From Nageia nagi (lineage: Eukaryota; Pinophyta): a stretch of DNA of 64,000 nucleotides. Positions 34,583 to 44,400 of this stretch are shown here, piece by piece (within the stretch, counting starts at the first letter, position 1; every line of letters begins with the position of its first letter). The stretch spans positions 151,404,001 through 151,468,000 of the forward strand of contig JBITNC010000001.1 of the NCBI GenBank assembly GCA_050084985.1, read 5' to 3'. The position numbers and the translations under genes are program-made. The notes beneath the pieces were generated by a model. It had not been told where the DNA came from. It made no database searches and saw only the letters and a list, made by a program, of their open reading frames with translations.

Positions 34583-35848
34583 TCACGTTCCGGCTTTGTC
34601 ATCCGCTACGCCAGGCGGAGGAATACCTCCACTCCTCGACAGATACTCTTGGTATTGAAAAATAGGGCAGGTTGTTTGTTCATGAGCATCATTACAAGCC
34701 AAACACAACCCATTAGCCGCCCCGGAAGTGGAAGCTTGGTCCACGTCCTCATTCAACACATGTTGAGCTTTCTCTACAGCAGGGTAGGGATATCTTCTGG
34801 CATTATTTTGTCTGGTCAACACGGTAATCTGGTTTGCCATATTTCTACACAAGTTCCGGAGTTCCTGAATTTCTGTAGATGATGCTACTCCTTGGTTCAT
34901 ATTAGGCTGATGTGGAGCTGGTAAGGCCAAGGGAGCTCTAGGAATTGGCAAATTTGACGACCAGGGTTGAACAGGGACAGGAATATTAGCCAGAGGCGGG
35001 ACTGAACTGATTACCGGAGGTCTCAAAATTTGCTGTTGTGTTGTGGTTATTGGGAAATAGGGCATTGGCATACGGCTTGGTAATTTCCCAACTGCAATAA
35101 GGCATGATTCAGCATATACTGCTTGTCTATAGACCTCCGGGAAAGTATTCACTCCGGAATTTTGGATTTGCAGAGAGAGATCCGGAGGAAAGGCTCTCAA
35201 ATAATACATTAAGGCTTGGAATTGCTGAGGCCTGACTGGCATGGGTACTCTCGTCCATGTTTTCTGGAATCTAATGTTAAAATCCGGGATGTTCTCTTGT
35301 TCAAACCTTTTGATTGACGTGAACTGAGTGAGCAGAGAAAAGGGATCCCCTAGTTCATTAAACTCCAGGATAAAGGGCTCTGCCAGTTGAGCCCAGGTAC
35401 TGATGGATCCATTAGAAAGGCCCCTGTACCAATCCAGGACCTTTCCTTTGAAAGACTGAGCCAGTAATCTCACCATAACATCTTCATGCTGAATATTGTG
35501 AATCTTTGCTAGGCCGGCTACATCCACACAGTGCTCATAAGCCGTTTTTTCTGAAGTTGCATCAAACTCCGGAAGGGTTTTAAAAACATTTGCTGGGATA
35601 TCATGTAATACCGCCAGAGCTATAGGAACTCCATTGTCCCATTCCGGATAAATGTTCTGAGCTGGATTAGCCATTTTAGGGAAGGTATTTCTAGTATGAA
35701 GATCGGATGGTTCTGGCTTGATAGAGGATTTTAGGGAGTCGACACTATTCAGAGACTTGGACTTGATCAGGGTCTTTCTCCTAGGAGTATCTAACTTCCC
35801 AAATTCCGGTTCTTCTTTTGCTGCTCTAGTTTTAGATCTTGTCCACAT
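34583..35848 (-). CDS. gag: E4 Gag protein
   Basis: 421 residues, intact. ATG 35848 was chosen because MWTRSKTRAA is a typical Gypsy Gag start (E5 begins MVQTRSMTAK) and the frame upstream runs through PBS and LTR without another ATG. The Retrotrans_gag domain spans residues of about 120-225 (KGKVLDWYRGLSNGSISTW, then EFNELGDPFSLLTQFTSIKR and FNIRFQKTWTRV). A Pro-rich linker follows. Near the C-terminus a zinc-knuckle-like CLACNDAHEQTTC (residues 382-394) has spacing CX2CX3HX4C, one residue shorter than the usual CX2CX4HX4C. Gag would assemble particles around element RNA. Confidence 0.88.
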   Translation of the reverse strand: MWTRSKTRAAKEEPEFGKLDTPRRKTLIKSKSLNSVDSLKSSIKPEPSDLHTRNTFPKMANPAQNIYPEWDNGVPIALAVLHDIPANVFKTLPEFDATSEKTAYEHCVDVAGLAKIHNIQHEDVMVRLLAQSFKGKVLDWYRGLSNGSISTWAQLAEPFILEFNELGDPFSLLTQFTSIKRFEQENIPDFNIRFQKTWTRVPMPVRPQQFQALMYYLRAFPPDLSLQIQNSGVNTFPEVYRQAVYAESCLIAVGKLPSRMPMPYFPITTTQQQILRPPVISSVPPLANIPVPVQPWSSNLPIPRAPLALPAPHQPNMNQGVASSTEIQELRNLCRNMANQITVLTRQNNARRYPYPAVEKAQHVLNEDVDQASTSGAANGLCLACNDAHEQTTCPIFQYQEYLSRSGGIPPPGVADDKAGT

Positions 35849-35966
35849 AAACTCTAGATTGCAAAAGAAAATGACAGGTTCAAAGCACCTATGATATTCA
35901 TAAATAATTTGCTTTAATACATACCATGGATGGTGCTTCAGCAGAGTCGCCAATAAATTTCTTCGT

Positions 35967-35984
35967 GTCCCACCGGGCGTGCCA
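35967..35984 (-). promoter_or_regulatory. E4 primer-binding site candidate
   Basis: TGGCACGCCCGGTGGGAC on the minus strand, 11 bases inside the 5' LTR end. It is of the TGGCACGCC type common in plant Gypsy-like elements and is consistent with the gag orientation. The priming tRNA is not assigned. Confidence 0.65.
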
Positions 35985-35995
35985 AAAAGAAATAC

Positions 35996-37499
35996 TGTTG
36001 ATTGAGATTGTGTAATATGTGCGCCTGGAACAATCTTAACCAAAGTAGTTCACGAACAGACTGTAGGACGCAGCCTGATCTCCGGAGAAGGCCGGTTCCT
36101 TATCCATTGGGCAGAGAAAAAGTAACAGGAAAGAGATAAAAAAAGTAGGGAGCGAGAGATTTAAGCAAAAGGATAGGGTAACAAGAAAGGAAGTAAAAGG
36201 ATAAGGTAACGAGAGAGAAAGCAAAGGGGTAGATCACTAGTTCAGCGCGGGCTTTCGCAGTGTGCGAAACCTTGGCCTGAATCTAGTGTCGCAGCCACAG
36301 AACAAGTTCTCACTCTCTGAATAGCTCCCCAGCTTCTACTCTACCATGTAGCAGACACAGTTATACTAGCAACCCGCAACTATTACTCAGGAAACAAGCT
36401 AAGCTGCCACAATGTAACCAAATTAAGAATAACAATTACGAGTGCTAGACAAGAAAGGTCAAGATGGTTTCATAGTACCGGACTGAAGCTACAGGTCTTC
36501 GAGAACAAATGAAAAGGGCAATACTAGGCTTCCGACGCTAGTTTCTCTTTATTTTCATATATTTATACTGTGTTAATAACAGTTACAAAATTACAGAATA
36601 GAAACGTTTACAAAACGGCCGCAAGATTCTGGCCTTCTTGAACTGATATCACCTACATATGACACTTGGCCGGCTGTTACAAAATTGGGCAGATCACCGA
36701 CGATTCGGTTCCCTGATGATTGTACTCAGGCATCTTGCAGACTTACTCTCTTTCGGGATTTCTTAATTCTATGGCTCAGGCTCTTCAATCTTTCTTTGCG
36801 GGCCTATTTTCCTCCGGGACTCGGTTTCATTCACCAATATTAATCTTGTTTCTTTCCCCTTCGCCTGACGTCAGCCTTGAATCTCCGGACTTCTTCATTC
36901 ACTGGCTCCGGACACTAAATTACTCCTTGATGATGTCATCCATTCTGGGCTCCGGTTTGCTTTATGAATGCAAACTTCATATTTCCTTGTGACGTCACCT
37001 TTGAATCTCTGGAATTTCCCGCTCGCTGGTTCCGGATACTAAATTTCTCTTTGCTGATGTCATCTGTTCCGGGCTCCGGTTCTTATTCAAAATGTGAACG
37101 TCGTTTCGCCTGTGACGTCATTTTTCTACCCTCCGGAATATTTTCCTTTATGGCTCCGGATACTAAGTCGCTACCTGTTGACGTCATCTCCTCCGGACTC
37201 CGGTTCCATTCAAAATGTGAACGTTGTTTCCCCGTGACGTCATTATTTCATTTCTCCGGAATGCTTTGTTTCCCGGAGAACTTATGCTGACTTTATCTTT
37301 TCCGGAACTTGGTTTTCACCCCAAAAAATAATCATCTTATCCTCCGCACGTCTCCACTTTATTCCGGAAAACTTTACTCTGACTCCGGGCTGCTTTATCT
37401 GCTCCGGAAAAAACTCCCGGAGATCTTCGAATGAATCCGTAGGGGCAGGTAGAGTACACCGTGGCTTTACTTCAAGGATTTATTATGGAGGAATCTACA
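35996..37499 (-). repeat. E4 5' LTR (right copy)
   Basis: 1504 bp, identical to the left LTR except at five transition sites (in the stretches near 36142, 36695, 37021, 37197 and 37303). It carries the same TGACGTCA-type array at 36866-37242 and the TATA box at 36560-36567, which would drive transcription of the element. Confidence 0.95.
36866..37242. promoter_or_regulatory. Array of TGA(C/T)GTCA sites in E4 5' LTR
   Basis: The same seven sites as in the left LTR, shifted by 4864 bp and all unmutated. In this copy they lie 300-680 bp upstream of the TATA box on the element strand, as expected for a U3 enhancer. Confidence 0.65.
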
Positions 37500-37504
37500 A
37501 TATG
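37500..37504. repeat. E4 target-site duplication, right
   Basis: ATATG, identical to 31127-31131. Confidence 0.9.
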
Positions 37505-38240
37505 AAATCCTACTCATGATATCTTCTTCAAACTCTACAAAGGAAGCTTTGGATAAACTAAAGAGTATATACATTAGCACCAAATTCTTTAGAAGGTTCA
37601 TAATTCTTTAGAAGTTATCACAATGATGTCAAGAGGAAAATGAAAGTGTGGTAATATATCTGAATAAGGTTATAACCTTAGGACCCAACTTTTTGGGTAT
37701 GGTTGCAATTGAAACAATGATGATTTTTTGACTTTCATCACCCTTTAAATCATCTCTACTAAATTTAGTGACTTTGTAACTGTTATTGAAACTAGGCTTG
37801 ATGATGAAAAAGAAGTGTTCTCCTTGAAAAATTTGTCAAGGCTTCTCTTGAAACATGAGAAAACACTTAACAATAAAGTGTTGATTACCACTTCTAACAA
37901 GCCTTCTATGGCACTAGGTACAATGAAGCCTCACTTCAAAAAGAAGAGCCATAACCAAAAGAAGGGTTCTCATGCTCCTAAGAAGAACTTCAAGAAAGGT
38001 GGAAACAAGAAGAATTATGATCATGATAAGTAAAAAAAAAAAAAAAACCAAATTTGATGAAAATTGTAATTTTTGTAACATCTATGGTCATAAAGAAGCT
38101 GATTGCTTCAAGAAAAAGAAATATCAAGGTGAAAAAGGATATAGAAAATCAAACAAATCTAATAATAAGAATAAACATGAGAATTTTGCTTATTTTTCTA
38201 CCTTTTACTACAAATATTACACTTTTTCAAATTATTGTAT
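37505..38240 (+). pseudogene. Copia gag C-terminus and nucleocapsid, E3
   Basis: Resumes the E3 gag (ILLMISSSNSTKEALDKLKS), with stops and frameshifts until IETRLDDEKEVFSLKNLSRL at about 37785. A basic Lys-rich linker (HFKKKSHNQKKGSHAPKKNF) leads to an intact zinc knuckle at 38065-38106, CNFCNIYGHKEADC, canonical CX2CX4HX4C. A poly-A run near 38033-38047 is the likely site of a frameshift between linker and knuckle. Confidence 0.85.
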
Positions 38241-39520
38241 AATTGATTCTAGATGCACTAATCACATGTGTTTTGAAAAGACTAAGTTTGAAAATTTTCA
38301 TAAGTATAGAAAGGATGTAGTTGTGATAGATGATAATTCCATCCTTGAAGTTCAAGGTATTAGAAGTGTGTTGATACAAGGAAAGATTCTTGAGAATGTG
38401 CTTTATATGCCAAAACTCACTATGAATCTCTTTTCCATCATTTAGATTGCAAGGAAAGGTTACTCTTTTGAGTTTAACTCACACTCTTAGTGCATGAAAA
38501 AGGGTCTTTCCACTTTGGTGAAAGGTTTAGTAAAAGATGACCTTGACATTATGGATTAATCTCCAACAAAGATGTGTCTTACAACTAATGTTTGCTCTAG
38601 AGGTAATCTTTGGCACCATCAATTAGGCAACCTAAACCATAAGAACATTCAAGTTATGAAAGATCATAATTTTATGGAAGGTTTGCCTACAATATCATAT
38701 ATAATTGGTCTTTATGAGAAGTTCATTCTAGGTAAAATGAATTGAAATTTTTTTTCCAAAATATAAGACAACTAGAGCAACTCAATCTCTTCAGCTTGTG
38801 CATTTAGATTTGATGGTTCCATTTATGATTAAGTTGCTTAGAGGAGCATCTTATATCTTGACCTTTATTGATGACTTTAGCAAGATGAAATTTGGTTATA
38901 TTCTAGAGCACAAGGATCAAACCTTTGATATGTTCAAAGATTTCAAAGCCTTGTTAGAAAATAAGTCTAGATTCAAAATTAAGATGTTGAGATCTAATAA
39001 TGAGGGTGAGTATAATAGTAATGATTATTGTACCAAGTATGGAATCAAGAGGTAGTTTACAATCCCTTACACTCCTTAGCCGAATGGTGTAGCTGAAAGA
39101 AAAAATAGGACCATTTGGAAAATAGCAAGATGTATGTTGGGAGATCTTCTTAACTTCTTATGGGGTGAAGTTGTAAATACTACGATCTACATCTTAAACA
39201 AATATCCTATAAAAGTAGGTGAAGGTAAAACTTCATATGAGGTATGGACAAGAAAGAAACCTAACATCTCTCACTTTAGGATCTTTGGCTATGATGCTTA
39301 TGTCTTTATTTTTTCTATGAAAAGAAAGAAGTGGGATAAAAGATCCAACAAGTGTATCTTTATGGGCTATGAAAATAAGCATAGAGGCTACAAGCTATAC
39401 CAACCTTCCTCTAGAGCAATCTTTGTATCAACGAATATAAAGTTCAATGAACTTCTTGAAGAGTTTGCTTCTTATGAAAAGCTATATGAGGATGATAATT
39501 CTTCTATTGCACCTAACTAG
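38238..39520 (+). pseudogene. Copia protease and integrase, E3
   Basis: Protease: the motif Asp-Ser-Gly reads IIDSRCTNHMCF (about 38239), so the active-site Gly is Arg. GAG-pre-integrase HHQLGNLNHKNIQ lies near 38610. The integrase core is open from 38798: VHLDLMVPF (first Asp present), LTFIDDFSKMKFGYILEHKD (second Asp), then a stop at 39055. PNGVAERKNRT (Glu present) lies at about 39080. The best preserved stretch, 39134-39520, reads CMLGDLLNFLWGEVVNTTIY and continues through the post-core CIFMGYENKHRGYKLYQPSS. Confidence 0.85.
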
Positions 39521-40330
39521 ATGGATGTTAGTGTGGATATATCATCTAAAGAAGAAAACTCTCTAACACAATGGATAATAAGAAGTATGACCATTAATAA
39601 ATCCTTATTTGACAAAATTGATAGTTAGAATGAGCCCTCATCCATCAAAGAAGTTTCAAAGCATGAGTGTTGGATGAAAGTAATGAATGTGGAGTATGAG
39701 GCTCTAATGAATAATCAAACTTGAGATTTCGTTCCTTATCCCAATGAATGAAATGTGATTGGTAATAAATAGATTTACAAGGTCAAATACAATTCAATTG
39801 ACAAGATTGAGAAATACAAATCTAGGTCAATAGTTAAGGGTTTCACTCAAAAATATAAAATTGATTATGAGAAAACCTTTGCTCTAATGGCAAAGATGCC
39901 TACTATTAGGATAATTCTTGCTCTTTTAGTAGCTTAGGGATGGAAAGTTTTTCAACTAGATGTCAAGAGTACTTTTTTCAATGGTGAATTAGATGTGGAA
40001 ATATACATGAGCCAACTAGAAGGGTTTGTTATGGAAGGAAAATAATATTTTATTTGTAAGTTAAAGAAGTCTTTGTATGGACTTAAGCAAGCACCTCGAG
40101 TCTAGCAAAAAAATATTTTAAGATTCTTTAAGGACATTGGATTTTCTAAATGCTTATTTGACATAAATCTTTATGTGCTCAACCAAAGATAAGACTTGAT
40201 CTTGATTCTTCTCTATGTGGATGATCTGTTGATTACAGGAAATAATAGTCCTCATATAAGAGAGCATATCCAAACTTAAGGGAACTTTTGAAATGATATA
40301 CCTTGGTATTTATGTGCACCAATACAAGGA
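39521..40330 (+). pseudogene. Copia reverse transcriptase, E3
   Basis: FQLDVKSTFFNGELDVEIYM (about 39948) holds the first catalytic Asp, LKKSLYGLKQAP (about 40062) is intact and ILLYVDDLLITG (about 40205) holds the YVDD pair. Stops replace Gln or Trp at many sites (for example in GLKQAPRV followed by a stop), and a frameshift follows the YVDD block. Confidence 0.85.
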
Positions 40331-41083
40331 TTGTACTTATCTTAGTCAATCCGAGTATATCTTAGATATCTTGCAAAAGTTTGGAATGGAAGGATGAAAA
40401 CTTGCTGCAATCCCAATCTCTCTTGAAATCACTTTGTCTCTTAGTTCCAACTCTCAGTTGGTAGATGCTATAGCTTATAGGTAACTAATTTTATTGCTTT
40501 TTTTATGCAATATCTATATGTTGAGCACTTTAATGCAATTAAACAAATTTTGAGGTATGTTGTAGGAACTAAGGATCTTGCTCTCAAGTATGATAAGTTG
40601 CCCTCATTTGTTCTCTTAGGATTCTTAAAATCTGACTATGGAGGAGATAAAGATGATAGAAAATCAACCTCTTCTTATGTGTTTAGCATTGGTTTAGGTG
40701 TTATCTCTTGGGCTTCTAAGAAGTAACCTACCACTACTCTCTCCACCATAAAGGTTGAATATCATGCAATGTCAGTTGTAGCCTAGGAAGCCATTTGGTT
40801 GAGGCATCTTCTGAAAGAAATTGGGTATGAGTAAGTTTTTTCATCTTAAATTTCTTTAGATAATCAATCAACTATTACTTTAGCAAAGAATCCTATTTTC
40901 CATTAGAGAATAAAGCATGTAGAAATCCAAGCCCACTTCATCAAAGAGAAGGTTCTAAATGGTCTTCTACACTTGCAATATTTTCCATCAGTCCTAAACT
41001 CTATTGATTTGTTCACCAAGCCCCTTCCTGAAGCCCAAGTCTCCAAGCTTAAGGATTCTATTGGGTTGGTGAAGTTGCTCTAA
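40331..41083 (+). pseudogene. Copia RT end and RNase H, E3
   Basis: The open block 40505-40726 reads VEHFNAIKQILRYVVGTKDL, DKDDRKSTSSYVF and GVISWASKK, then a stop where Gln is expected. The RNase H end continues with VEYHAMSVVA, HFIKEKVLNGLLHL and SIDLFTKPLPEAQVSKLK up to about 41083. Confidence 0.82.
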
Positions 41084-42058
41084 AAAAGGGAGTAAAGGTT
41101 GAATTCTTGTTGAATCCATTGTAACTTCTTCCTTTTGAATAAAGTTGTTGGGCACTTTATTTTTTATTTGTATACCTTGCTTATACATTATTTTTTGGTG
41201 ACTATAAGTAATGGCTTGGCATCTTACTAATGTCTTATAGTGACATTGAATTTCTTGATTTATTCACTAGATTGCTTTAGAAACTTTATTGTCCACACTT
41301 TGAAAGTTTCTTATGTTTAGAGAAGTTGTCCTCAAGGGGGAGTGAAGTTTGAATTCCTATGTTGGATTCATGTTTATGATGATAAATTCATCCCTAAGAG
41401 GATATTTTGTTGTATAGTGTTGATGTTAAATGTACACCTTTATGGTTAGTTCACTTTATGTGAAGAACTAATCATACATTTTAGTTTCTATAATCACTAT
41501 GTGAGAAATCAGTATGTGTTTGTTGGCACTATTTGATTATCCATATGTGAGTCATTCATATGTGCATATTTTATTTTTTATTGTTAATCAACATATAGTT
41601 TTAATATACAATAGATGATTATGATTATTGGCTTGGCATCTTCATGATAACTTATAGTGCATCATTGATCAGTTTATGGATGGCATTACTTAGTTCATTT
41701 ATCTTATGATTGATATGAATGTTTTATATGATGCATCTAACTAATCTTGTTTATGAGCTACTTGTAGCTTGCAAGTTTCATTTTGAGAATGCAAGTTACT
41801 TAGTTTGGGTGGGCAAGCTCATGGAGGTTGACATGTCAACTCATTATTGATTGAATACACTTTATAGTGAAACCAATTATGGTTAATGATTGTATTGTAA
41901 GCCATTTTATCAAATGGTATTGTAGTGAGTATCAAACTAAGATCTTATTTATTTATCAAATATGTAAAATTTATTATCTCCACTTGTATATTTATGAAGT
42001 AGAACTCTCTCTTTCTTATTTTCTCTATGCTCTATCCCAATATTACATTAAGGGGGAG
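41084..42058 (+). other. E3 3' untranslated region with duplicated PPT-like tracts
   Basis: Two related non-coding segments follow pol, about 41084-41330 and 41331-42058. Each starts with a purine tract plus GTTTGAATTC or GTTGAATTC and contains TTGGCTTGGCATCTT-like and CTTATAGTG phrases. The true PPT AAGGGGGAG at 42050-42058 abuts the 3' LTR; CAAGGGGGAGTG at 41331 is an internal look-alike. Confidence 0.6.
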
Positions 42059-42514
42059 TGTTAGAATTTGTAATGTAATATTGTGTAATATTTCTCTTTA
42101 ATGTAAATTTACTTAACGTTTAAAGTATCTTTAGATACCTTAAAGCATTTAAGGAATAAAAATAGGAAAGGGATTAAACATAGAAAGGAGATTAAATATA
42201 GAAATATCTTTAACCTTACCCTTGGGTTAAAGGGAGGTTAAAGAGTGGGTATCTTCTTATAAATAGAGAGGTACCCCCACTCTCATATTGTACAACTTAG
42301 AAGCAAGCTTTTCTATAGGTTTAGGGTTTGGATATAGAGGGAAGTTTTTGTAAGAGAGGTACTTGAGAATAAGAAGAAGATCTTAGTACTCCCAAGGAGG
42401 GAGGAACCACTTTATATCTTGTGTTCATTATGAGATTGGTTTGTGTTATTGTATTGATGTTGTGAGTGTCTTCTTGAGATCTTGGTAGATTAGAAGTTAA
42501 CTTAGAAAGGGTTA
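42059..42514 (+). repeat. E3 3' LTR, missing its last bases
   Basis: Matches the 5' LTR up to AGGGTTA (42514). The terminal ATTTCTTCA is absent, and copy B sequence begins within two bases. TATA box at 42258-42265. Confidence 0.88.
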
Positions 42515-42515
42515 T

Positions 42516-44020
42516 AAGGAATTCATTGAAGGTGTGTTATAAGGAACATCATTAAATATGTTGGGCTAGATGGATAATTGATCCACATTGAGTGCAATGC
42601 ATAAAATTAAAATCAATTATAAAGTCTTTGATCATCATCTCCAACCATTCTCATCATTTTCATGCAATGAACAGAGCTAAGAAAGTTGGAGTGAGGAGGA
42701 AGTTGTAGTAGTATAGAGGAGAAATGAATATGGGAAGGAAGCTTTTCTTCACTTAACCCACAAACACCTAAAATACTAGAAAATAGCAAGAAGTATGGGA
42801 TATATTATACCAAGAAGGATTGCAACAATTCACTGAAGCTTGCAGAGGTTTTGATCACAAATTATCTCTAGAGGTAGAAAGAACTTGGAATGAAGATACA
42901 TAATTGATGAGTTGGATATATTTTTTAATTAAGAAAATATAGGTGAAGCTATGTTCATGCCAAATGTGGGAGAGCATATAAAAAAGGAACACAAGATTGA
43001 ATAAGGTTTAGGAAGTCTACAAATTCAAAGATCAAGATATCTAGCTTCTTAAATACAAGACATGATATCATTGGACTAGACTTCCACATCCATGGGTTAA
43101 AGTAGAAAAATAGGTAATGAAATACATTTCTTTAAATGGTATACATAAAGAGTGTTTTATATTCCAGTTTAATCTCTTCAACCAATTTAAATTTAGAGAA
43201 GACATTATCAACTTTTCATTTTCATTTACTATTAAATGAAAGTGTCAATCTATAAATTCAAGTAAAATAAATTAGAATATCCTTTACATGAAATTATCAT
43301 TAGGTTGATATACAATATGGCCTTAACAAACCAACCAGCTAGGGCCAACCTAACTATAAGATTCTCAATTGAAGAATAAGAGGAGGATGTTCCTTTGGAA
43401 GAATGATTGAAAGCTAAAGGAAAAGTCAACAAAGCAAAGTCATCACATGCAAATGAGGAACCTCAACTAGAGTGCATATCATAATTCAAAAGACCAAATA
43501 ACCTCGTATAATGGATTGGGAAAAGGAAAAGAACAAACCAAGTTGTAGATAGTGAAAAGATATAAAAGAAAGAACACCAATAGTTAGTTCAACCAAAATA
43601 AATAGAGGAGGTTTAAAAATAAGTTATATAAGCTCAGAAAAAAAGTCAAAAGGAGATGGAAAAAGCAAGGACATGTACAAAACCCAAAGTAATAATTGAG
43701 CTAAATGATGAGTTAGAATATAAGGAAATGCATAATAAATACAATACAAAACTACTAGACAAGAAACCACCAAAATAAGCACAAGAAAAAGAATGAAGCA
43801 CAACATACAAAAAATAAATCAAATTGATAACAAAGTAAAAAATACAATATGGCCACAACATCTAAAAATACACAACAGAATGCTAGCTAAAGCTAATATT
43901 TGGAAAGTGTATCCTAGTGTATTATTTGAAGGACTCCTACAAAAGGCTACACAGGTCTAAGATGCAAGGAAAAATATGTATTTGAAGCACTACAAATACA
44001 ATTACAACAACCTAAGCTTT
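42516..44020 (+). repeat. 1.5-kb degenerate coding unit, copy B
   Basis: Collinear with copy A (28840-30342) and copy C (55229-56655). About 42990-43600 is almost identical to A (4 differences in about 590 bp). The left part is clearly diverged, and the right part shares most diagnostic bases with C. The E3 insertion site of copy A is here uninterrupted (ACAACAACCTAAGC, 44004-44017). Confidence 0.85.
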
Positions 44021-44400
44021 AGGTTTGATACTAATGCATATGAGAGAGAAAGACATCATAAAATTAGGGTTTAAAATATAGGCATGAAGATGGGCATGTT
44101 TAATACACACAGAATCTTCACTCCAAGCCCATTATGGAAGCAAATGTCAAAATAGAGAAATATCTACATAGTGCTTCATTCTATTTGGAAAAGATTAACA
44201 ATATGTTCTTGCTACATTATTATTACTATCATTTGGTATAGATGTTGGACTATTTATATGATTTTTTAATTTTGTATTTTTGCTCCATTCTAGAATGTTT
44301 AAATATGATGATGCGATACCACTTTTGGATGTAAAATATTTTTGTAGATCCTTTCAAAACTCTTGCTTTTTTTATTAATACATTTACCCAACATTAATTA
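44021..44400 (+). pseudogene. Continuation of the copy B degenerate frame
   Basis: Reading straight on from the last frame of the 1.5-kb unit gives SFRFDTNAYEREKDIIKLGF, then stops mixed with coding-like text (FGIDVGLFI, MFKYDDAIPLLDVKYFCRSF). This tail is absent from A and C because E3 and E5 interrupt them. Unknown family. Confidence 0.4.

Larger units (their letters stand above)
31132..37499 (-). mobile_element. Young non-autonomous gag-bearing LTR element E4
   Basis: A 6368-bp element on the minus strand, with LTRs 35996-37499 (5') and 31132-32635 (3'), both 1504 bp and flanked by ATATG. LTRs differ at five positions, all transitions, with no indel. The internal part encodes an intact gag (35848-34583) and a second long frame for a coiled-coil protein (34001-32730), but no protease, RT, RNase H or integrase. 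This architecture fits the TR-GAG class of plant retrotransposons, with the added coiled-coil frame. The sequence is visibly richer in GC and CpG than its surroundings. Enzymes would have to come from another Gypsy-like element. Confidence 0.92.
30343..42514 (+). mobile_element. Copia LTR retrotransposon E3, interrupted by E4
   Basis: A decayed Copia element of about 5.8 kb after removing the nested 6.4-kb E4. It has a 5' LTR 30343-30820, PBS, short leader, gag split at 31131/37505, zinc knuckle, protease, integrase, RT, RNase H, a long 3' untranslated region, PPT and a 3' LTR 42059-42514. LTRs are diverged by many substitutions and indels. The 3' LTR lacks about 10 terminal bases and no target duplication is visible. 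It is related to E1/E2 but is a separate subfamily, with different LTRs and no long leader. Confidence 0.92.

Noticed and set aside
34351-34882. Plus-strand frames of 65-105 codons
   Set aside because: Antisense to the C-terminal part of E4 gag and the spacer; no independent support.
36044-36230. Extension of E4 gag upstream into the 5' LTR
   Set aside because: The frame is open through PBS and LTR but has no ATG before 35848; TTG is not a plausible plant start.
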